DNA of 19,593 nucleotides from Comamonadaceae bacterium (GCA_947483455.1 CANKNK010000003.1:1-19593); one strand, 5' to 3'. Positions 7,166-14,705 are shown, counted from the stretch's first letter. Translations and numbers: made by a program. Notes: generated by a model from the sequence alone, not told the origin.

Positions 7166-7757
7166 CCTGGCCTATACCGACGGCTTGCTGGCGCTGGTTT
7201 GTCTCTGGCTACTAGCCAGTGCCAGCCTGCCCCTGGGCGTGCGTATTGCCGCAGGGACTTTGGGCATCGCTGCGGTCTTGGGTGTGCTGCGTTTTTCTGG
7301 CCTGTACCCGATTGCGCAATGGCACCAATTTGTTTCTATGCTGGGTGCATGTGCCGCCTTTCCGCTGCTGGCCGTGGCAGTCTTGTGGCCCAATGCGGCC
7401 GTGGCGCGGCAGCTGAAGTTCGCCTCTATCTTTTTCATCGTCTTGGCGGTGATAGGTGTGTTGGCCGTGGGCGTGGCACAAAAGCGCGTGGTGGTGGATG
7501 CGCTGACGGTCATCTCGGTGGTCGCGATGGTGATCAGCTTGGTACGCGGCGGGCGCTGGCCGGCGGCGCTGACCACGGCGCTGATGCTAGCGGGCTTGTT
7601 GCTGTTTGCAGCCAAGGCCGCTGTCCTGCCCGCCTTGGTGCCCGGCGATTTGCTGCATATAGGCATGGCTATTGGCTTGTTGGGCTTGGGCATGAGTGGC
7701 CTTTGGCAGGACACACCCAAGCTAGGCGCCCAAGAGGCGCAGCCGCAGGGCGCCTAA
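7158..7757 (+). CDS. Small polytopic membrane protein of unknown function
   Basis: I do not recognise this 199-aa protein. It has roughly six hydrophobic segments and very few charged residues. There are two His residues in or next to membrane segments (IAQWHQFV at about 52-59 and GDLLHIGMA at about 163-171), and the soluble C-terminal tail is about 20 aa long and rich in Ala and Gln. It starts inside the AGMO-like gene (8-nt overlap), so the two are almost certainly co-translated and may form a complex or act on the same lipid. A lysoplasmalogenase (YhhN/TMEM86) would make sense in an ether-lipid context, but I could not see its motifs. The ORF is real by context and composition; its function is unknown. 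Confidence 0.8.
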   Translation: MPSLAYTDGLLALVCLWLLASASLPLGVRIAAGTLGIAAVLGVLRFSGLYPIAQWHQFVSMLGACAAFPLLAVAVLWPNAAVARQLKFASIFFIVLAVIGVLAVGVAQKRVVVDALTVISVVAMVISLVRGGRWPAALTTALMLAGLLLFAAKAAVLPALVPGDLLHIGMAIGLLGLGMSGLWQDTPKLGAQEAQPQGA

Positions 7758-7850
7758 GCCCATCGGCGGAACCACTGCGGGCAGCAACTAGCGGCTTGCG
7801 ACCGCATCGAACACGTGCGTACCGTTAAGCCCGCTATGCTTGCTGCATTG

Positions 7851-7865
7851 CGCCCGCTGCGGGCG
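7851..7865. repeat. GC-rich palindrome between membrane protein and hydrolase genes
   Basis: CGCCCGC (7851-7857) and GCGGGCG (7859-7865) are perfect complements around one base. It lies 38 bp before the hydrolase start and has no T-tract, so it could be a weak terminator or a leader hairpin. It is otherwise unremarkable. Confidence 0.4.
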
Positions 7866-7903
7866 GCCGATGTGCTGCGCCCCACCATTTTCGAAAGTAA
7901 TTC

Positions 7904-8758
7904 ATGCTGCAAGTTCACGCCAACGGTCTGGAGTTTCATTGCCTGACCCAGGGCAGCGGGCCCAAGGTGTTGCTGCTGCACGGTTTCCCAGACACGGCAC
8001 ATACCTGGCACCACCAAATGGATGCGCTGGCGCAAGCGGGCTTTTGCGCGATTGCGCCCTATTTGCGCGGCTACTACCCCACCACAGTGCCGACCCACGG
8101 CTTTTACGACAAAGCAACACTGGTGCAAGACCTGGCTTGCCTGATCGAGGCCCTTGGCGATGGCGAGCCGCTGTACTTTGTAGGGCAGGACTGGGGCGCC
8201 ATCATCGGCTACGCCTTGTGCGCAGCACGCCCTGATTTGCTGCGCAAGGCGGTGCTGATGGCGGTGCCGCATCCGGCTATCGTGGCGGCGCATTTGCTGG
8301 ACCCCAAGCATGTACAGCGCTCATTTCACTGGTGGTTTTTTCAGCAAGCCGAGTTTCCGGAAAAAGCGCTGCTCGCCGATGACATGGCGTTTATCGATTA
8401 CTTGTGGCGCGAGTGGTGCGCGCCGGGTTACGCGGATCGGGAGCACATCCAAAGCGTGAAAACGTGTTTGCGCCAGCCCGGTGTTTTGCAAGCCACGCTG
8501 GGCTATTACCGCGCGATGTTTGACCCCACACGGGCAGACCCGGCACTTGGCGAACTGCGCGCTCAGATGGCCCGCACCATTACCGTGCCCACGTTCGCCC
8601 TGTGCGGCGCACAAGACCTGCGCGCAGAACTGATGCGCGAGCAAGACGCGTATTTCACTGGTGTATACCGCTACCAAGAAGTGCCTGGCGCAGGCCACTT
8701 CTTACACCGCGAACAGCCCGCGGCCGTCAACCAGCTCTTGCTGGATTGGCTGCGCTAA
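7904..8758 (+). CDS. Alpha/beta hydrolase, epoxide-hydrolase-like
   Basis: This 284-aa cytosolic alpha/beta-fold enzyme resembles soluble epoxide hydrolases, which open epoxides to diols through a covalent Asp ester. Visible features are the oxyanion-hole motif HGFPD (26-30), the nucleophile elbow VGQDWGA (93-99) with Asp 96, a possible acid Asp 238 in CGAQD, and the catalytic His 265 in PGAGHF. The cap domain holds YYRAMF (201-206), where epoxide hydrolases carry their ring-opening Tyr. Haloalkane or fluoroacetate dehalogenases share the Asp nucleophile and cannot be excluded by eye. A purine-rich GAAAG precedes the ATG. The last 51 coding bases plus the stop are repeated, diverged, at 12250-12303 beyond the large repeat-protein gene. 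Confidence 0.9.
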   Translation: MLQVHANGLEFHCLTQGSGPKVLLLHGFPDTAHTWHHQMDALAQAGFCAIAPYLRGYYPTTVPTHGFYDKATLVQDLACLIEALGDGEPLYFVGQDWGAIIGYALCAARPDLLRKAVLMAVPHPAIVAAHLLDPKHVQRSFHWWFFQQAEFPEKALLADDMAFIDYLWREWCAPGYADREHIQSVKTCLRQPGVLQATLGYYRAMFDPTRADPALGELRAQMARTITVPTFALCGAQDLRAELMREQDAYFTGVYRYQEVPGAGHFLHREQPAAVNQLLLDWLR

Positions 8759-9054
8759 GCCTTAAGCCGCCTTCGCCAGCGCAACGCCTAAAAGGTTCCC
8801 CTTTCGGGTCGTAACGGATAGGCGCGGGTGCTGGTGTCTATGGCAACATCTTCCCAACACAAGGACCGCCCTTGACGGACCGGGCGCAGCAGTTTGATGT
8901 TGTGCGCCAATCCGAGTGCCAAGTTGCCCTGCTTGCGGGAGGTATCCGCCGGTCGCAATTTACCCCAGACGGTGTATCCGCACTCGCCCTCTAGTAAGCC
9001 GCCCGCTTGCAGACCGCATTTGGCGGTGGCGACCACATCGGCCTTACAGCCAGT
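8705..9054 (+). repeat. Left copy of 350-bp direct repeat (hydrolase 3' end + oxidoreductase 3' end)
   Basis: This segment aligns with 12250-12600 in the same orientation, about 80% identical by hand, with a single 1-base length difference. It contains the last 17 hydrolase codons, the stop, the conserved junction TAAGCCTTAAGCCGC, and on the minus strand about the last 97 codons of the SAF-domain oxidoreductase. Similarity ends abruptly at both sides. Confidence 0.9.
8762..9054 (-). pseudogene. 3'-terminal fragment of SAF-domain oxidoreductase
   Basis: Read on the minus strand, this matches about residues 356-452 of the intact oxidoreductase at 12307-13665. Shared blocks include ADVVATAK, GYTVWGKL, IKLLRPVRQG and VAIDTSTRAY. 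The N-terminal Rossmann and middle regions are absent; upstream of 9054 the sequence is unrelated. Near the end, one base is missing relative to the intact copy (around 8792), which shifts the frame to a premature stop at 8788, although the ancestral stop at 8762-8764 is still readable. Most differences keep the protein sequence, so the fragment diverged mainly as part of a working gene before being broken. It is surely non-functional as an enzyme. Confidence 0.88.
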
Positions 9055-9343
9055 CGGTAAATGGATATGAATAGCCCCGCACTGGCTGGCGCCGCTTTGC
9101 CTGCCAGCAAAGCGCCGCACACATCATCTTGCGCCACCGTGACTTTGACTCCTGCTTGGCTTGTGACAGGACTGCAGCTTGGTATGGGGGCGTTTGAGAC
9201 ATTTGCCACTGACCGTCAAACCCCGGGGCTTGAACTTTTCAATTCAATTTATATCAGAATATATTTCTAAATAAGTATTTATGTAAAATAACAAAATAAC
9301 ATTTAAAATGAATTTAATAATTCTTTAATCACCACACAAATCT
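9055..9343. other. Novel left flank and AT-rich leader of the repeat-protein gene
   Basis: The part from 9055 to about 9235 has ordinary GC content and no recognisable gene; a minus-strand open frame crosses it but resembles nothing known to me. From about 9236 to 9336 composition shifts sharply to A/T, with many TTTA/AATA runs and several possible -10 elements. TTGAAC near 9230 with TATCAG 16 nt downstream is one candidate promoter. No clear Shine-Dalgarno sequence precedes the ATG at 9344. AT-rich tracts like this are typical of promoters bound by H-NS-like silencers in acquired DNA (inference). Confidence 0.5.
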
Positions 9344-12178
9344 ATGTCTAACATTTACTCATTGAAGCTTGTCAAAAACGGAGTCACGATCCAGCGCAAA
9401 CAGATTGCCACAGGAATCGGAAAGGGAGTGGTACCGCTCACTTTGACGGCCGCCGCAGACTTGACCTATGTATTGCAAGATGAAAGTGGCGCCAAGCCAT
9501 TGACAAAAATCAAGACGCGTTTGGTGGGGGACGACTTGTATGTGGTCATTGATGGTACGGATGAGCAAAACACCCATTTGATACTCCGAAATTTTGCCGA
9601 GGTACAGAACAGTAGTGCTTTAGCTACAACGGGAAAAGTCGGAGAGTTAGTAATTTTTAAGGTAGATGCCGCTGCTACCCTTTCCGGTAGTGCAGACGCG
9701 CTAATGACGTGGGTGGCCTCTGGCATTGATGACGGTAGCCAGTTGTCGTTCACCTCACCTGTGGTGTGGTTAGGTGGGGCCGCGTTGGTGGCGGCGGTGG
9801 CGTCGGGCAGTTCTTCCAGCGCCAACAGCACCAGCACAGCGGCATTAGAAAAGATCAATGCATACATCAACGCGACAGGTACTGTAGTGGTGTCGCCCCC
9901 GGTGCTCAAGGATTACACGGATGCCGGCATCACCGGCGTACTCGACAACACCATGGCAGCAGCTATAAACACAGTACTCAGGCCCTTGGGTACTACAACC
10001 GTGGCGACTGCCCAGATGGTCGTAGACGCCTACCTAAAGGTCTGGAACAAAGCCAATGGCGCGGAAGCTGACAACACTACCAACGATCCGACATCTGCCG
10101 ACTACTCACAATTGGGCCTGACCTCACTACCCAAAGGCAATGGCATCTTGCTGCTCAATGACATTGTGAAAACGCGCCTAAGCACGCATATCAACACAAT
10201 CACCAAGCTCAATGCGTATGCTTCGATCGCCAACAACATCGTTTTGACCGCAGCAGGTAATACAGTACCGCTGACTAAAGATGACTTCAGTGCCATTGGC
10301 ATGACCGATCTCACCGCAGGTAATGTCAGTGCGCTTTTAAGCGCGATTGCTGCCAGTGCCGTCGATGGTTCGGGCGTGAGTTCAATTGCGCAGTTAAAGG
10401 TTATCAGTACGGCCTACCAAAAAATTCTGGCACAAGCAGACGGTGTGAAGTTAAATACTACTGACGTGAGCAAAATTGCTACCAGCGCTGATTACAAAAG
10501 TATTGGCGCCGCGATTGGCAAAGCAGCTGACAGCACCAATGCGCAATCAAGCGCGGCCCTCAATTTGCTTAACGACGTTATTGATGGCCTGACCAATACC
10601 GCTGTAGACACGGTCAAAAAAATCAATGATTTGGCGGCTATTGTTGACAAAGTCATGACCTTGAGCACAGCCAACTCCACCGCTACTGGCACGGCCGTTG
10701 GGCTGAAGCTAAGCGACCTGAGCGCGCTGGGCGTAACAGGCGTGAACGCCGACAATTTGGCCCAAGTGGTAGAAGCCATTCGGGTGACCCAAAGCGCGAA
10801 TGGCGCAGCGGTAGACAGCGTCAAAGAGATACAGGCTGCCGCTGATTTGGGTGTGATCATGGCCTACGCCGACACGACCCCCGGCGCGTTGGCGCACGTA
10901 GCTCCAACGCTGGCCAATTACCTCAATGCCGGCTTGTTGAGCGTAGACAGTGGATCGCACAAAGCCATTACCGCCAACAATTTGGCGGCCATCAACAGCG
11001 CTGTCGAGGCCTTGGCCGGTGCAGATGTGAGCAGCGCCAGCAATCTGCAAGCCGTGGTCAATGCCTACAGCAAGCTACTGGCCGCCGCTGACGGAATTAA
11101 AGCCAACACGGTAGATGCGAGCAAACTCAGTGTGGCTGATTTGCGAGCCATAGGTGCCTTGAGCGCTTACGACAGCACAAGTGGCGCGATTGGCGGCAGC
11201 ACCACGGCCAAGGCATTGGGCACTGGAGCGCAACAATCTGCTGCCTTGAAATTATTCAATGAGGTGATCGATGGCCGCGCCTCAGTCCAGGTGGATACCG
11301 TGGCCGAGTTGAACCAAATCAACATCGTCGTCGACAAGGTGATGGACGTGGCCAATGGCGGCGCCTCGGCCTTAACCGCCGCAGACTTCGCGATGATAGG
11401 GGTCTTTGGCGTGACCAGTACCAATTTAGGCAATGTGGTGACCAATATCGCCGCTCCTCTCGCGAGCGACGGCACACGGGCGGACACTTTGTCGGAGTTG
11501 CAGGCCTTTGCGAGTTTGGCCGTGGCGCAGACATATTCGAACGACCCCATCAACGCACCTGCGCCAACTGCTTCAACTTACAGCACTGATTTAGGGCTGG
11601 TAGGCATCACCAACAATTTGAATTTGGCCACTGCCGTAAATTCGGTGTTATCGGCGAAACACAATGGTAGTATTTCACTGTCTGCAGTACAAAGTATTGC
11701 ATTGGATTTCCAGTCGATTTTGAACGAGGCCACCAATGGCGTATTCAATTCAAATCCGGACCCAACGGCTGCGCAGTACGAAAATGTATTGCTGAACCTA
11801 GGCCATGTTTTCCATGGCGGCGCCTTAAATACAAACACCGATATTCGCAGCAATGCCTTGGCCTTACTCAATGATGTGGTGGGTCACAAATCGGCCAATA
11901 GCGTCAACACATTGGCACAGCTGGATTCCATCGCGACAGTGGTCGATCACATCATGAAAAAGGCAATCGATCCGACCGGCACCGGCGCTAGCAATGTCAC
12001 CTTCGCCGAACTTAGCAGCTTAGGTTTGAACGTCAATGGCTGGACCGAAGTAAGCTATCCCAACAAATTGATCGCGATGAATAACGCTATCCGTGCAACC
12101 GACGACACGGGCGTGGGCGTTCATACCTGGGACCAGCTACAAGCCATTTTGAACTCCACCGCGGTGCTTCAAGCCTGA
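9344..12178 (+). CDS. Large repeat protein with Bap/LapA-like N-terminal prefix (putative secreted adhesin)
   Basis: This 944-aa protein is rich in Ala, Thr, Asn, Asp, Val and Leu, almost without Cys. Residues 1 to about 160 resemble the N-terminal prefix of Bap/LapA-type biofilm adhesins: beta-rich strands with GDDLYVVIDG and LILRNFAE, then LSFTSPVVWLGGAALVAAVASGSS split as a short strand, a Gly/Ala hydrophobic segment and a Ser-rich linker. The rest is four diverged helical repeats of about 140-230 aa. Each carries a core like LLNDVIDG followed by VDTV-x-x-IN-x-L-A-x-IVDKVM, near residues 268, 406, 635 and 839; between cores run G-V/I-TG-V-x-x-x-N-L motifs. No RTX repeats, Ig-like domains or C-terminal type I secretion signal are visible; the protein stops inside the fourth unit. 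No secretion genes are nearby. Surface role is inference; codon use is less GC-rich than its neighbours, suggesting acquisition. Confidence 0.85.
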   Translation: MSNIYSLKLVKNGVTIQRKQIATGIGKGVVPLTLTAAADLTYVLQDESGAKPLTKIKTRLVGDDLYVVIDGTDEQNTHLILRNFAEVQNSSALATTGKVGELVIFKVDAAATLSGSADALMTWVASGIDDGSQLSFTSPVVWLGGAALVAAVASGSSSSANSTSTAALEKINAYINATGTVVVSPPVLKDYTDAGITGVLDNTMAAAINTVLRPLGTTTVATAQMVVDAYLKVWNKANGAEADNTTNDPTSADYSQLGLTSLPKGNGILLLNDIVKTRLSTHINTITKLNAYASIANNIVLTAAGNTVPLTKDDFSAIGMTDLTAGNVSALLSAIAASAVDGSGVSSIAQLKVISTAYQKILAQADGVKLNTTDVSKIATSADYKSIGAAIGKAADSTNAQSSAALNLLNDVIDGLTNTAVDTVKKINDLAAIVDKVMTLSTANSTATGTAVGLKLSDLSALGVTGVNADNLAQVVEAIRVTQSANGAAVDSVKEIQAAADLGVIMAYADTTPGALAHVAPTLANYLNAGLLSVDSGSHKAITANNLAAINSAVEALAGADVSSASNLQAVVNAYSKLLAAADGIKANTVDASKLSVADLRAIGALSAYDSTSGAIGGSTTAKALGTGAQQSAALKLFNEVIDGRASVQVDTVAELNQINIVVDKVMDVANGGASALTAADFAMIGVFGVTSTNLGNVVTNIAAPLASDGTRADTLSELQAFASLAVAQTYSNDPINAPAPTASTYSTDLGLVGITNNLNLATAVNSVLSAKHNGSISLSAVQSIALDFQSILNEATNGVFNSNPDPTAAQYENVLLNLGHVFHGGALNTNTDIRSNALALLNDVVGHKSANSVNTLAQLDSIATVVDHIMKKAIDPTGTGASNVTFAELSSLGLNVNGWTEVSYPNKLIAMNNAIRATDDTGVGVHTWDQLQAILNSTAVLQA

Positions 12179-12249
12179 TGAACGCTCCAAGGGGGCGCGC
12201 ATCGTTGGCGACCTAAGCGTCCTGGGGTGCCAGCTTCGGATGTTGTCAG

Positions 12250-12303
12250 CACCGCGAGCAAGCCGCAGCCGTCAACCAGCTTTTACTAGACTGGCCGCGC
12301 TAA
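12250..12303 (+). pseudogene. 3' remnant of the epoxide-hydrolase-like gene
   Basis: Seventeen codons and a stop are left, reading HREQAAAVNQLLLDWPR, against HREQPAAVNQLLLDWLR in the intact gene. Upstream of it the sequence (12179-12249) has no hydrolase similarity. It shows that the oxidoreductase originally had a hydrolase gene converging on it, as in the left copy. Confidence 0.85.
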
Positions 12304-12600
12304 GCCTTAAGCCGCTTTCGCCATCGGCGCTGCAAAATGGTTTTCCATTTCGCGCCGTAGCTGATAGGCACGGGTGCTGGTGTCTATGGCGACATCGTCC
12401 CAGCACAAAGACTGACCCTGACGTACCGGGCGCAACAACTTGATGTCGTGCGCCAAGCCGAGCGGCAAGCCGCCCAGCTTGCGAGACGTTTCTGCCGGTA
12501 GCAATTTGCCCCAGACGGTGTAACCGCCCTCGCCGTCCAAAATTTCGCCAACTTGCAAATCGCGCTTGGCGGTGGCCACCACATCGGCGTTCCAACCGGT
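12250..12600 (+). repeat. Right copy of 350-bp direct repeat
   Basis: This is the partner of 8705-9054. It starts exactly at the codon for His 268 of the hydrolase (plus strand) and ends inside the intact oxidoreductase gene at about residue 355 (minus strand). The junction between the two convergent stops is identical in both copies. Confidence 0.9.
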
Positions 12601-13665
12601 GGCCACACCGGTAGGTTCGCTGCGCAGGGCTACGCTGGCGACCGACATGCCCACTTCCAGACCAATCAGATGCCAACGCTTATACAGCGTGAAATAGCGA
12701 CCACTCGGGTCAGTGTGCGCGTTGTATTCCTCAAAGCAATTTTTTATGTAGTCGGTCTCGGCCTCCACCGTCACCCACACACCCATGCGGATGTCATAGG
12801 GAATCTTGCGGCCATTGGCTTCCAAGGACGAAATCACCTCGACCATGCCTTTGCGCTCGAGCACACCGCCTTCTTGAATAGGCCGCGTCACGAAGGGGAT
12901 GTCCTCCACACTGGCCGGTGGATAGAGCAAGCCATTGGACGGCACACCCAGCCCCGTCGCGTTAGACACTGCGCTGCTTTCTATCGAAGGCTTAGAGCCA
13001 TCCAAAAAGCTGTTGAACATTTTGGGATTGAGCCCGCCGCGCGCGGCCTGCTCAGGCGTGAGACCATAGTTGCCCCATACCGTGTCGGGCGTGGACTGGT
13101 TGAAGTGCGGCAGCCATTTGTGGCCGCGTCCCGCCGCCACCACCGGAAAGCCACAGGTGCGCGCCCAGTCCACCAGATCGCAAATCAAGGCCGGTTGGTC
13201 GCCAAAGGCCAATGAATACACCACTCCCGCTTGGGCGGCTTTGTGCGCCAACAAAGGGCCACAAAAAGCATCGGCCTCGACCGTGACGTTGACCACATGC
13301 TTGCCGTGCGCGAAGGCCTCCAGGCAATGGTCCACCGCTGCAATTGGGTGGCCGGTGCATTCGACGATGACATCAATAGCCGGGTGCGAAACCAGTGCGC
13401 GCCAGTCTTCACCGATGTGGGTAGTACCGGCTTTGAGTGCCGCGTCCAATGAAGCGGCCTGCATGCGCGGGGCTTCCCATCCCACCCGGCTGAGGTTGGC
13501 GCGCGCGCCATCAGGCGACAAGTCGGCGATGCCTAGCAAATGCACACCGGGCGTACGCGGAATCTGCGCCAAATACATGGAGCCAAATTTGCCAGCACCA
13601 ATCAGGCCCACGCGTATCGGGCGGCCCTCGGCTTGGCGTTGCTGAAGTTTGGTAAACAAGCTCAT
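12307..13665 (-). CDS. NAD(P)-binding oxidoreductase with C-terminal SAF domain (homoserine-dehydrogenase-like)
   Basis: This 452-aa protein has an N-terminal Rossmann fold (RVGLIGAGKFGSMYLAQI at about 18-35, with GxGxxG), the downstream strand/turn VIVECTGHP, and HGKHVVNVTVEADAF, as in homoserine-dehydrogenase-like and MviM-like oxidoreductases. The C-terminal part (from about residue 359: ADVVATAKRDLQVGEILD, then GKLLPAE and LLRPVRQGQSLCWDDV) is a SAF domain, a small beta-clip fold also seen in sialate synthases and altronate dehydratases. Such proteins are often annotated 'SAF domain-containing oxidoreductase' without a known substrate. Its ATG overlaps the stop of the EctD-like dioxygenase by 4 bp (ATGA), so the two are translationally coupled. 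The likely logic is hydroxylation of a small molecule followed by oxidation of the new hydroxyl group (inference). Its 3' end is duplicated at 8762-9054. Confidence 0.9.
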   Translation of the reverse strand: MSLFTKLQQRQAEGRPIRVGLIGAGKFGSMYLAQIPRTPGVHLLGIADLSPDGARANLSRVGWEAPRMQAASLDAALKAGTTHIGEDWRALVSHPAIDVIVECTGHPIAAVDHCLEAFAHGKHVVNVTVEADAFCGPLLAHKAAQAGVVYSLAFGDQPALICDLVDWARTCGFPVVAAGRGHKWLPHFNQSTPDTVWGNYGLTPEQAARGGLNPKMFNSFLDGSKPSIESSAVSNATGLGVPSNGLLYPPASVEDIPFVTRPIQEGGVLERKGMVEVISSLEANGRKIPYDIRMGVWVTVEAETDYIKNCFEEYNAHTDPSGRYFTLYKRWHLIGLEVGMSVASVALRSEPTGVATGWNADVVATAKRDLQVGEILDGEGGYTVWGKLLPAETSRKLGGLPLGLAHDIKLLRPVRQGQSLCWDDVAIDTSTRAYQLRREMENHFAAPMAKAA

Positions 13666-14543
13666 GCGGCAGCTTTCTGCTCGTCAAAAGGCACAGTAGA
13701 GGTTTGCAGCGCGCTGCCGGGCATGCCGTCCTTCCAGGGCAGATCAACCGGGTAGTCTTGGAGCAGGCAGTCGTCGGGCAGACAGTCGATGGGCGTGAAG
13801 TCGCGGTGCGCGATGTATTCGGGGCGCTTGTGGCGGCGGATGTGGTTGCTCACTGCGCACAGGCTCAGATAGACCGCCACACGGTTCCAAGGCGAGAGAT
13901 TGCTGGTGGACGCGTGGACCAGGCAACTATGAAAAAGAATCATGGAACCGGCCGGGCCTTTAGGGCTGACGATGCCGCCGTTTTTGCCGCCGGCGCGGTC
14001 CACTAACTGGGTAATGAGTTCATTGTCCACCGTCCACAGCGGGTAGCTGGTGGTGGACAAGTCGTGCTTGGCTGCGACCACGCCGCGCTTGTGGCTGCCG
14101 GGGATGAACATCAAAGGGCCATTGTGCTCGTTCACATCGTCCAGAAAAATCGCGACGTTCATGGCGCGCTCGGTAGGCATCATGTCGTCATTGAGCCAGG
14201 TGCCGTAGTCTTGGTGCCATTGCCAGACATCGCCTTCAAAAGCCATCTTGCCGTTGATCTTGAACTGGTGCATATAGAGCTTTTCGCCCAACAGCATTTC
14301 CACCGGCTCGATCATGCGCGGATGGCGACCCAGCTTGCCAAATGGCTTGCTCACCATGTGCGCAGCAAAGTTGGTACGCACCGCATCGCGGCCTTTTTCG
14401 CGGACATTAAAGGCATCGCGCTTGGCATACAACTCGGGCACCGCGTCCAGCAGGGCCTGGGTTTCCTCGGGCGAAAACTGGCCGGGGAAAAAGAGATAAC
14501 CGTCACGGTCAAACTGGGCTAATTGCTCGGGCGTCAATTTCAT
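13662..14543 (-). CDS. EctD-like phytanoyl-CoA dioxygenase family protein (Fe(II)/2-oxoglutarate)
   Basis: This 293-aa non-heme iron hydroxylase keeps all the expected ligands: His 110 and Asp 112 in WQWHQDYGTW, distal His 210 in LVHASTSN, and Arg 221 eleven residues later for 2-oxoglutarate. Large parts resemble ectoine 5-hydroxylase EctD, including RAMNVAIFLDDV, NGPLMFIPGSH, TSYPLWTVD, LCAVSNHIR and RPEYIAHRDF. The EctD signature after the iron motif (W-H-x-E-D-G-M/L-P) is altered to WLNDDMMP, and no ectABC genes are present, so the substrate is probably another small molecule, perhaps an amino-acid derivative or osmolyte. It is the first gene of an operon with the SAF oxidoreductase. A TATAGT at about 14612-14617 on the minus strand could be a -10 element; no good -35 is visible. 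Confidence 0.88.
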   Translation of the reverse strand: MKLTPEQLAQFDRDGYLFFPGQFSPEETQALLDAVPELYAKRDAFNVREKGRDAVRTNFAAHMVSKPFGKLGRHPRMIEPVEMLLGEKLYMHQFKINGKMAFEGDVWQWHQDYGTWLNDDMMPTERAMNVAIFLDDVNEHNGPLMFIPGSHKRGVVAAKHDLSTTSYPLWTVDNELITQLVDRAGGKNGGIVSPKGPAGSMILFHSCLVHASTSNLSPWNRVAVYLSLCAVSNHIRRHKRPEYIAHRDFTPIDCLPDDCLLQDYPVDLPWKDGMPGSALQTSTVPFDEQKAAA

Positions 14544-14705
14544 GGTGTGCTCGCTAGTAAGTGCGGAGCCGGAAGGGGCCAGCGCCGGGTGTGAATTCCA
14601 TTTGGCTTCACTATAGCGCGCTTGGCTGGGAACACTCGCCTGCAGGTCAGGTCGCAGGTCGCAAGCGCCAAAGACCGATGAGGGCTTAGGCGATTCGGAA
14701 AAAGG

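Noticed and set aside
8991..9209. Minus-strand open frame in the left flank of the repeat-protein gene
   Set aside because: It partly overlaps the oxidoreductase fragment in another frame and shows no recognisable domain or ribosome binding site.
10244..10255. TAAG tetrapeptide in the repeat protein, as in LapG protease sites of LapA-type adhesins
   Set aside because: It lies inside the first repeat near residue 302, not in the N-terminal retention region, and a four-residue match is expected by chance in an Ala/Thr-rich protein.
13662..14543. Naming the dioxygenase ectD
   Set aside because: The signature after the iron motif departs from ectoine hydroxylases and no ectABC genes are present, so the symbol was withheld.
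14642..14660. Short tandem GCAGGTC-like repeats upstream of the dioxygenase
   Set aside because: Two to three imperfect copies of 5-7 bp in GC-rich DNA are not convincing as an operator array.
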